Assembly: GCA_034433615.1 (NCBI GenBank)
Contig: DAOUAJ010000113.1
Coordinates: 1-7,672 of the forward strand
DNA length: 7,672 bases
Reading direction: 5' to 3'
Source: DAOUAJ01 sp034433615
GTDB lineage: Bacteria; Chloroflexota; Anaerolineae; DUEN01
Part shown: piece after piece, positions 1-5,585 of the stretch
Numbering within the stretch: the first letter of the stretch is position 1
Layout of the letters: the number at the start of each line of letters is the position of its first letter
Made by a program: the position numbers and the translations under genes
The notes under the pieces: model-generated
Database searches by the model: none
Seen by the model: the letters and a program-made list of their open reading frames with translations, nothing else
Told to the model about the DNA's origin: nothing

Positions 1-8
1 GTCAAGGG

Positions 9-50
9 GCCGAGACCCGAAGGGTTTTCTGAAACCCTTCGGGTCTCGGC
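9..50. repeat. Palindromic hairpin repeat, copy 1
   Basis: A perfect 19-bp inverted repeat (arms 9-27 and 32-50) closes a 4-base loop (TCTG). The core 13-48 recurs at 941-976 with one mismatch, which falls in the loop, so this is a repeat family and not a unique site. It lies 25 bases past the DUF4058 stop codon. In RNA it would form a very stable stem and could end transcription or protect the 3' end. No T-run follows it on the minus strand, so it is not a textbook intrinsic terminator. REP-like or palindromic-element identity is inferred. Confidence 0.85.
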
Positions 51-75
51 TGCGCTGATCAGTCATGCCGGCACC

Positions 76-870
76 TCACCGACCAAGATGTTGCTTGAGC
101 CAGGCGGCCATGTCAGGCCGCAGTTCGGGGGGAGGCACGGGGCGCTGATAGTTGATACGCCAATCATAGCCCGCGCGAGTGTAGACGGATTGAATAGCAG
201 CATTCAGCTCCAGCGCCACGTCAGGGTCGGGGGGGAGCAGAGGGATCGGCAGCACGGGCAGGGGCTCGTTAAGGGCCACTGGCCAAATCTCCGAGATGCG
301 CCCCTCGTTCCCGGCCCGATAACGGTTAACCAGCAGGATGTAATCGGCATCCAGCGGCGGGTCATTCACTTCCCGACCCGGCCGCTCGCCGCCGCGCAGC
401 AGGTCAATCTCGACCAAGTGGACAGGTGAGTGCAGAAGATGGGAGCGTTTACTGCGATATTCTTCCAGGCCTTCCCCTGGCCGCTTGTTGTAGGGGGATA
501 AAATCTCTATGGAGGTCACGAGCTCGTCAGTTTCGGTCAGGTACACGCGCACGGCGCGCAGCCTGGCTTGGCTGATCACCGCCAACCGCTGCACCGGTGC
601 GGGTGGGATCGCCACAGCCGTCGCCGCTAGCCCTCTCTGGGGAAGCTCAAGTTCCGGACGCTCGTAGACACCGACATCTGGATAGAACGCGCGCGGCGCG
701 GCGATGCTTACCCCTTCAAAGATCGTGTGCACGTCCACATCAGCGTAATACTTGGGGCCAATGCATGCGTTCAACCGGGCCTTTAATTCATCCGCCAAAG
801 AATGATGGAAGCCCGGCCAGATGCTACTATCCTCAATATAGGGATCCATGCCTGGAAAGGGAGATGCCAT
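76..870 (-). CDS. DUF4058 family protein
   Basis: This 264-residue protein matches the DUF4058 family throughout. It has the N-terminal signature SPFPGMDPYIED followed by WPGFHH (residues 3-23), then FYPDVGVYE (62-70), SIEILSPYNKRPGEG (120-134) and VHLVEIDLLRGGERP (150-164). Length is normal for the family, and no signal peptide or membrane segment is visible. The biochemical function of the family is not established. The order PD (64-65), E122, K129 and E154 within beta-strand-like segments resembles Uma2-type PD-(D/E)XK nuclease folds, but this is only an inference. The ATG start has an AGAGG Shine-Dalgarno about 5 bases upstream. It lies about 60 bases downstream of the broken nucleotidyltransferase on the same strand and is bracketed by two copies of a palindromic repeat. 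No separate promoter was recognised, so it may be read from the lon-like operon. Confidence 0.88.
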   Translation of the reverse strand: MASPFPGMDPYIEDSSIWPGFHHSLADELKARLNACIGPKYYADVDVHTIFEGVSIAAPRAFYPDVGVYERPELELPQRGLAATAVAIPPAPVQRLAVISQARLRAVRVYLTETDELVTSIEILSPYNKRPGEGLEEYRSKRSHLLHSPVHLVEIDLLRGGERPGREVNDPPLDADYILLVNRYRAGNEGRISEIWPVALNEPLPVLPIPLLPPDPDVALELNAAIQSVYTRAGYDWRINYQRPVPPPELRPDMAAWLKQHLGR

Positions 871-928
871 GGGAACCTCTTGCAGGCAAAAGAGAAAGCG
901 GTCTCATTGCTCTTGCGAATCTATCGGC

Positions 929-1222
929 TTACTTGGGCCCAGACCCGAAGGGTTTTCCGAAACCCTTCGGGTCTCGCTCCAGCCCGGACGGCGTTAACAG
1001 CAGATCAATGTCCTCCGTCAGTCGTGGGTACCCGTGCTCGGCAAGGGCGAGTCCTCCTAACAGAGTGTAGGGGATTCCCTCCGCGTTTAATCGTTGCGCC
1101 AGCCGGCGTAACGTGCTGTGCAATTGCCCTTCACTGGCAAAATAAGCGCTCGCTTCGCGGAACATCTGGTCCCCTCCCTGCCGCAGCAGATGTTCGTAGA
1201 TCAATTCTTGCCCTCCTGCCAC
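929..1222 (-). pseudogene. Truncated nucleotidyltransferase with repeat-derived C-terminus
   Basis: The 97-residue product begins with a helical N-terminus. The segment IPYTLLGGLALAEHGYPR is followed by TEDIDLLLTPSGLER (about residues 50-82), typical of the nucleotidyltransferase superfamily (GG signature plus the D-x-D metal pair in EDIDLL). Related proteins continue for roughly another 80-120 residues after the LLLTP-GLERF segment. Here the reading frame instead enters a palindromic repeat, which encodes DPKGFGKPFGS, and stops about 10 bases beyond it. No C-terminal remnant was seen between here and the DUF4058 gene. The fragment is therefore probably non-functional, although the metal-binding half survives. 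The start is GTG at 1222, 13 bases after the stress-protein stop. An ATG at 1165 with a better Shine-Dalgarno (GGGAGGGG, 5 bases before it) would give 78 residues. Partner HEPN or antitoxin genes are not visible. Confidence 0.75.
940..976. repeat. Palindromic hairpin repeat, copy 2
   Basis: This inverted repeat has 15-bp arms (941-955 and 960-974) and a TCCG loop. Its 36-base core (941-976) matches copy 1 (13-48) except for one loop base. The outer stem pairs of copy 1 are not kept here. It lies inside the open frame of the truncated nucleotidyltransferase, where it is translated in frame. This recalls palindromic elements that insert into protein genes, such as those of Rickettsia. The comparison is by analogy only. 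Confidence 0.85.
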
Positions 1223-1235
1223 TTACCCCCCGATC

Positions 1236-2132
1236 CTATCGAACCAGTAATACCGGGCACTCGGTTTCGTTCAACAAGGCCAGGGATGCCTCATCCTGCA
1301 AGAATACACTCCTGGCGGGCAACACCAACACACCTCCTCCCTCTGCCCGCACGATTTGAGCCAACGCGGGTGCATCGGCCCTCGATAGCCAACGATAACG
1401 CACGTCCAACTCTCGCCGTTGCAGCCATTCAGCGATTTGGCTCTGGAGGTTCTGGGCTGTCTCAAGAGAGTCGGCCAGGATAAAGACGGCCAGGTAACTG
1501 CCCTTTCTGCTAATGCCTGTCCGGGGGATGGGCCATGCTCCAGCCTGAGCGCCGGGGCGGGCAATCTGCACAGCCGCAGCCAGTGCCTTGCGAGCCACCG
1601 CCGAACCGTCATACACGACCAGTACCGGCCCTCGCAGACGAGCGCCCTGCCGCAAGACCAGGGCTGGACCGGATGTTTGTGAGAGGACCGCGCGGGCAGT
1701 GGATCCCAGCCGCCTTTGTCCGGTCAGCGACCACCCTGCTTTCCCCATGCTGACCAGATCTGCTTCCGCCGCGGCCGCCAGCACCTCTGATGTCACCGGG
1801 CCGCGCGTGACGCGAAAAGACCAGCGTACCTGCACCCGTTCCGCCGTTGCGGCCAGCGCCTGACGCGCCCGACCGGCCTGTGCTCGCAACTCTCGCTCGA
1901 CGTGCTGGCTATCGAGCCGGCGAGGGGTAGCCGAGTAAGAGCATACCTCTCGGGCAAAAGGCAGTTCAGCCAACCGCAATAGATTGACGTCTTCAACAAA
2001 TAACCCCATCAACTCGGCCCGGAGGGTGGCAGCCAGCTCGGCCGCCGCTTCCAGGGCTGCCAGACTGTGGGGTGAAGCATCCAGGGCCACCAGGATACGC
2101 TGGATGGCCAGTTCGACCTCCGGCTCGTTCAT
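1236..2132 (-). CDS. Tandem universal stress protein (two USP domains)
   Basis: This 298-residue cytoplasmic protein has two Rossmann-like USP domains. Domain 1 starts at ILVALDAS (13-20) and continues through LMGLFVEDVNLLRLAELPF. It contains a complete G-2X-G-9X-G-S nucleotide-binding motif at 130-144 (from MGKAGWS to RRLGS), which indicates ATP binding. Domain 2 starts at VLVVYDGSAVARKAL (170-184) and ends with CPVLLVR. It lacks the glycine motif, so it is probably a non-binding partner domain. Residues about 193-212 form an unusual Gly/Pro/Arg-containing insert between the first helix and second strand of domain 2. The ATG start is 6 bases after the protease stop codon, and its GAGGAG-like Shine-Dalgarno lies in the end of the protease gene, implying co-transcription and likely translational coupling. 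USPs usually act in stress survival. The specific role here is unknown. Confidence 0.9.
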   Translation of the reverse strand: MNEPEVELAIQRILVALDASPHSLAALEAAAELAATLRAELMGLFVEDVNLLRLAELPFAREVCSYSATPRRLDSQHVERELRAQAGRARQALAATAERVQVRWSFRVTRGPVTSEVLAAAAEADLVSMGKAGWSLTGQRRLGSTARAVLSQTSGPALVLRQGARLRGPVLVVYDGSAVARKALAAAVQIARPGAQAGAWPIPRTGISRKGSYLAVFILADSLETAQNLQSQIAEWLQRRELDVRYRWLSRADAPALAQIVRAEGGGVLVLPARSVFLQDEASLALLNETECPVLLVR

Positions 2133-2138
2133 GGTCCA

Positions 2139-4556
2139 CTACTTCTCCTCGGCTTTCGCGCCGAATGCTGCCTGCTTCTTGGCCAGTTCGGCCAGCCGTG
2201 CTTGCACCAGATAATTGATGCTACCTTCCGGATAGTTCCCTGCCTCGTCCCGCTCACCCGCTGGGACACCTGTTAGAATCTCAATCCCCTGGTCTATGGT
2301 CTCAACGGGATAGATGTGGAACTGCCCGGCAGCGACCGCCTCGACCACATCCTGACGCAACATTAGGTGCTTGACATTGGAAGCCGGAATGAGCACCCCC
2401 TGCTCGCCGGTCAGTCCCCTCGCCTTGCACACATCAAAGAACCCCTCGATCTTCTCGTTCACCCCGCCGATGGCCTGCACTTGGCCATTCTGGTTCACCG
2501 ATCCGGTCACTGCCAGCGATTGCTTGATCGGCACCCTGGCGATGGCCGAAAGGAGCGCGTACAGCTCGGCCGAGGAAGCGCTGTCGCCCTCAACCCCACT
2601 GTACGATTGCTCAAAGACCAGGCTGGCTGACAGAGAGAGGGGCTGCTCGGCCGCGTAGCGCGCCCCCAGGAAGCCGGAGAGGATGAGCACCCCCTTGGAA
2701 TGGATTGGCCCCCCCAGCTCCACCTCGCGCTCAATGTCAATCACCTCGCCTTTGCCCATCCGCACGCGAGCGGTGATGCGGCTGGGATGACCAAAAGCGA
2801 AGTTGCCCAACTGAATTACCGAGAGCCCGTTGACCTGACCAATCTGTGCGCCATCGGTATCTATCAAGACAGTGCCGCGTACAATTCGCTCCTGGAACTG
2901 CTCTCGTAGCCGATCCAGGCGGTAGGTTTGCGCATCAATCGCCCGTTGCACATCGGTCGCGCTGATGACATCGTGCCCTGCTTCGCCCGCCCAATAGTCC
3001 GCCTCGCGCAGCAAATCTATAATGCCCCGCATTCGGGCGGTCAGCTTTTCGGCATCTCCCGCCATGCGGGAGCTCTGCTCGATCACCCGGGCGACAGCAT
3101 ACCGATCAAAGGGACGCAGCTTTTCTTCTCGGGCCAGAGTGCCGATCAATTGAGCGTAGAGCAACTGTTTCTCCAGGCTGCGGTCCATTTCTTCACTAAA
3201 GTCCGCTGCGACCTTGAACAGTTCAGCGAAATCGGGATCCAGGTTCCAGAGTAGATAGTAGAGCAGGCGATCACCCAACAGGGCCACCTTCACGTCCAGC
3301 GGGATAGGCTCCGGCTCCAGCGAGACAGTGCTCACCAGACTGAGCATCTGATCCAGCGATTCGATGCGAATCTGATGGGATTGTAACGCGCGCTTGAGGC
3401 CCTCCCAGGCAAAAGGTTGTTGCAACACCTTGCGCGCATCGAGGATCAGGTAGCCGCCGTTAGCCCGATGAAGGGCTCCGGGTTTGATCAGGTTGAAATC
3501 GGTCACCAGCGTGCCCATCTGGGCGATGTGTTCGACTCGCCCGGTCAGGTTCAGGTAGGTGGGATTATCTTCATAAACCACCGGCGCTCCGGTGGACGCG
3601 CTGTGGTCTACAATGACATTTACCTGATAGCGGCGCAGTGACGGTGGACCCATCAGGGCGCGCAGTGCCGAGGCTTCCGCGGAAGCGGGCGACGAGGGCT
3701 CCTCCGGAGGGAGGAAGTCCTTCACATTTTCAATGACATCCTGCTGCACAGCCTTCAGGTAGTCTACCACCTCCGTCAGGGTGGCGTACTTCTTCAGCAA
3801 TTCGTCGAAGAGAGAGCCGACGGCGAAGTTCGTGACTTCGCGATTGAGCTCCCGCACCTTTGCCCGTGCCTCCCGTTCCCAACGCGGGACTTGCAGGAGG
3901 ATCTTTTGGAGTTCTTGCTGGAGAAATTCCACCTCCGTCTCCAGGCGTTTTCGTTCCACCTCAGGCAGTTTCTGGAACTCGTCGGGCTGAATAACCTCGC
4001 CGCCGCGCAGGGGAGCAAACACCAGCCCGGCTGGGGTGCGCAGCAAAGCCAGGCCCCGTTCCTGGGCCCGTTGTTGCAGCTCCACAAAGGCCTTCTCTTG
4101 TCGCTCCTTGAACTCTTCCTCAATGACTTGCCGGCGCGTTCGATACTCCTCACTCTCGAAAGCGGTTGAGAGCGCGTTGCGTAGCTCCTCCACTAATTGT
4201 TTCATATCACCGCGTAGCATTGTGCCGGTGCCCGGTGGCAGGCGCAGGGCACGCGGCTTGTGCGGTTGCTCGAAATTGTTGACGTAGCACCAATCAGCGG
4301 GCGTAGGTTCTGTTGCAGCCCGCTGCTCCAGGAAGCGACGGACGAGGGAGTGCTTCCCCGTGCCCGCCGGCCCCAGGGCGAAAATGTTGTAGCCCTCTCG
4401 CTCGATGCCGATGCCAAACCGCACAGCTTCCACGGCCCGCGGTTGTCCGATGATCTCCGCCAGGTCCTCTAACTCCGCTGTGGTCTCAAAGGTGAACTGC
4501 TCAGGATCACAACATTGATAAAGTGCCTCTACCTCTAACGGTTTGACGTTAGCCAC
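2139..4556 (-). CDS. Lon-like AAA/S16 ATP-dependent protease (LonB/LonC-type)
   Basis: This 805-residue protein matches the large Lon-like S16 family related to E. coli YcbZ and to LonC. The N-terminal AAA part includes FALGPAGTGKHS (59-70, Walker A; the usual Thr/Ser after Lys is His) and GGYLILDARKVL (367-378, Walker B region). A long charged helical insert spans about 118-280, followed by a Pro/Ser/Ala-rich linker (283-305). A helical lid region covers about 440-545. The C-terminal protease domain has VEGDSASSAEL (655-665) with catalytic Ser659 and GGVNEKIEGFF (697-707) with Lys702. The 43-residue spacing equals that of the E. coli Lon dyad. There is no transmembrane segment, so it is cytosolic. 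The start is GTG at 4556, chosen because AAGGAGG lies 9 bases upstream and the protein begins at the usual family position. It leads an operon with the stress protein. Expected role: degradation of damaged or regulatory proteins; substrates are unknown. Confidence 0.93.
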   Translation of the reverse strand: MANVKPLEVEALYQCCDPEQFTFETTAELEDLAEIIGQPRAVEAVRFGIGIEREGYNIFALGPAGTGKHSLVRRFLEQRAATEPTPADWCYVNNFEQPHKPRALRLPPGTGTMLRGDMKQLVEELRNALSTAFESEEYRTRRQVIEEEFKERQEKAFVELQQRAQERGLALLRTPAGLVFAPLRGGEVIQPDEFQKLPEVERKRLETEVEFLQQELQKILLQVPRWEREARAKVRELNREVTNFAVGSLFDELLKKYATLTEVVDYLKAVQQDVIENVKDFLPPEEPSSPASAEASALRALMGPPSLRRYQVNVIVDHSASTGAPVVYEDNPTYLNLTGRVEHIAQMGTLVTDFNLIKPGALHRANGGYLILDARKVLQQPFAWEGLKRALQSHQIRIESLDQMLSLVSTVSLEPEPIPLDVKVALLGDRLLYYLLWNLDPDFAELFKVAADFSEEMDRSLEKQLLYAQLIGTLAREEKLRPFDRYAVARVIEQSSRMAGDAEKLTARMRGIIDLLREADYWAGEAGHDVISATDVQRAIDAQTYRLDRLREQFQERIVRGTVLIDTDGAQIGQVNGLSVIQLGNFAFGHPSRITARVRMGKGEVIDIEREVELGGPIHSKGVLILSGFLGARYAAEQPLSLSASLVFEQSYSGVEGDSASSAELYALLSAIARVPIKQSLAVTGSVNQNGQVQAIGGVNEKIEGFFDVCKARGLTGEQGVLIPASNVKHLMLRQDVVEAVAAGQFHIYPVETIDQGIEILTGVPAGERDEAGNYPEGSINYLVQARLAELAKKQAAFGAKAEEK

Positions 4557-4745
4557 GACGAAAATCCTCCTTGCGTGTCACGACCCCAGTGATGCCAGCA
4601 AGTGATTCTTGGTCTAGTGGTCAGGTGGTCAAACTGTCCTCGCCTGGCTCCGCCGCACATGCCGACCAAAGTCGTCAACAAGCATCGGTCGCCCCGAAGC
4701 CCACAGACCACCTGACCAGGGACCACCCGACTAGCCTCTGATGAC
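4557..4745 (-). promoter_or_regulatory. Predicted 5' leader of the protease mRNA with long-range inverted repeat
   Basis: If transcription starts 7-8 bases after the TATAAT box, the protease mRNA has a leader of about 190 nt. Within it, TGGTCAGGTGGTC at 4618-4630 has an exact inverted partner at 4706-4718. This 13-bp stem encloses 75 bases. The outer CTAG pair (4614-4617 with 4731-4734) could extend it after a bulge. A second GACCACC copy (4721-4727) offers a competing register with the same left arm. The stem could mark a structured leader, a protein-binding site or a degenerate repeat. No known riboswitch class was recognised. Confidence 0.5.
4566..4572 (-). promoter_or_regulatory. Shine-Dalgarno deciding the GTG start of the protease
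   Basis: The minus strand reads AAGGAGG, then 9 bases, then GTG. This nearly perfect ribosome-binding site supports the non-ATG start of the Lon-like gene. No better start was seen nearby. Confidence 0.8.
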
Positions 4746-4751
4746 CATCCA

Positions 4752-4780
4752 ATTATAGTAGCGCCGAGAAGAGAAGTCAA
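4752..4780 (-). promoter_or_regulatory. Sigma-70 type promoter for the protease operon
   Basis: On the minus strand, TTGACT (4775-4780) is followed by a 17-base spacer and TATAAT (4752-4757), matching consensus at 11 of 12 positions with ideal spacing. It points at the Lon-like gene and lies in the only long gene-free stretch. The expected start of transcription is near 4744-4745. No CIRCE, HAIR or CtsR operator was seen, so a heat-shock-type control is not supported by recognisable sites. Confidence 0.78.
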
Positions 4781-4792
4781 TCTCGCGTGCGG

Positions 4793-4814
4793 TTTGGGAC
4801 AGGGCTTTCCCAAA
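4793..4814. repeat. Small inverted repeat upstream of the promoter
   Basis: TTTGGGA (4793-4799) pairs perfectly with TCCCAAA (4808-4814) across an 8-base loop. It lies 13 bases upstream of the -35 box of the protease promoter and downstream of the AroM gene. It could be an operator-like site or a weak 3' hairpin of the AroM transcript. No T-run follows on the minus strand. Confidence 0.4.
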
Positions 4815-4824
4815 GTCTAGAAAG

Positions 4825-4865
4825 CGTCATTCTGAGCGGAACGAAGTGGAGCGAAGAGTCTCTCA
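4825..4865. repeat. Dispersed GTCATTCTGAGCG-type repeat
   Basis: The segment begins GTCATTCTGAGCGGAACGAA and continues with GTGGAGCGAAGAGTCTC. It resembles a short non-coding repeat (GTCATTCTGAGCGAAGCGAAGAATCTC-like) that I recognise from intergenic regions of many bacterial and metagenomic assemblies. It contains internal near-repeats of GAGCGAAG-type words. Only one copy is in the window, so the repeat status comes from recognition and is not shown here. It lies between the AroM stop and the protease promoter. Confidence 0.6.
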
Positions 4866-4901
4866 TCCATAAAGGACCAGATCAGCTTGCATTTGTTTTT
4901 C

Positions 4902-5585
4902 CTACCAACTGAGCAGCTCGGCAGTCAGGCGCGCAATCAGGCTGGCTGCCAGGATCACAGGACAGCGGCAAATGGCGGCGACCGCCTTCTTGTGGCTGGC
5001 CGTGTACCCCATGCAGTCCATGACTACCAGGTCAGGCTTCTGAGCTGCCAGGGCTGCGGCTGCGCGTTGGATTTCGGCCTCGGCTCCATAAGGTGACGCG
5101 CTTTCCAGGTTCAGCTCTCTCGCTGCTATGTGCCACTTTTGGGCCGCGGCTTCGGTCTGGGACGAAAGTGGCACAAGCACCCCCAGCCTCCCTGGCCGGA
5201 GGCTGTGAACCACCCCGACCAGCAGGCAGTCGGGCTCGATCAGCAGCCCGGAATGGCTGAGCCCTGGAAACTCACCAGTGCAGAGCAGAAGGATCGGATT
5301 GGCACCCCTGGCCGCCAGCCGGTCCAGGCAGGTCTGAACCCGCGGCTGGATCTGGCGTCGGCCCACCGTGACGGCTGAGCCGTCCTGGATCCGGGTGTGC
5401 AGCACATAGTCCCCAGCGGCGGGAGCCAACCCCGCGATCTGCTCCCGAGTCAGGCCGTCCAGCGCGCCCTCTTGCCAGATCGTGACACCTGGCGGCAGAA
5501 AGGGGAGCATCTGTGGCAGGATGTCGTCGCGCGGGGACTGGCCGATGGTCACCAGGCCCAGCACAGGTTGTGGCTCAGACCTCAT
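4902..5585 (-). CDS. aroM: AroM family protein (Asp/Glu/hydantoin racemase-like superfamily)
   Basis: This 227-residue protein matches AroM, about the length of the E. coli protein (225). Conserved features are LVTIGQSPRDD (11-21), PILLLCTGEFPGL (97-109) and LVVMDCMGYT (186-195). AroM is related to the two-cysteine Asp/Glu racemase superfamily. Cys102 and Cys191 sit where the acid/base cysteines would be expected, so a racemase- or decarboxylase-like reaction is possible but unproven. AroM was named for its position beside aroL in E. coli, and no shikimate gene is nearby here. The start at 5585 gives the ATGA overlap with the DUF1177 stop and the usual N-terminus, with an AGGGGGAA Shine-Dalgarno 6 bases before it. 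A longer frame to 5759 only duplicates DUF1177 coding sequence. Translational coupling with DUF1177 suggests the two act together. Confidence 0.9.
   Translation of the reverse strand: MRSEPQPVLGLVTIGQSPRDDILPQMLPFLPPGVTIWQEGALDGLTREQIAGLAPAAGDYVLHTRIQDGSAVTVGRRQIQPRVQTCLDRLAARGANPILLLCTGEFPGLSHSGLLIEPDCLLVGVVHSLRPGRLGVLVPLSSQTEAAAQKWHIAARELNLESASPYGAEAEIQRAAAALAAQKPDLVVMDCMGYTASHKKAVAAICRCPVILAASLIARLTAELLSW

Noticed and set aside
1..50. Classical rho-independent terminator for DUF4058
   Set aside because: The stem is strong but no T-run follows it on the minus strand, and an almost identical copy lies inside a reading frame, so it is reported as a repeat.
802..1359. Plus-strand frame of 185 codons spanning the repeat and gene ends
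   Set aside because: No recognisable protein; it crosses the ends of three minus-strand genes and the palindromic repeat.
4612..4633. CtsR-like heat-shock operator (GGTCA...GGTCAAA)
   Set aside because: The two half-sites are not both GGTCAAA and the spacing is 1 base instead of 3. It is better explained as part of the inverted repeat.
4535..4813. A 92-codon minus-strand frame over the protease start and leader
   Set aside because: It covers the promoter and leader, overlaps the protease gene in another frame, and has no recognisable domain. It is probably chance.
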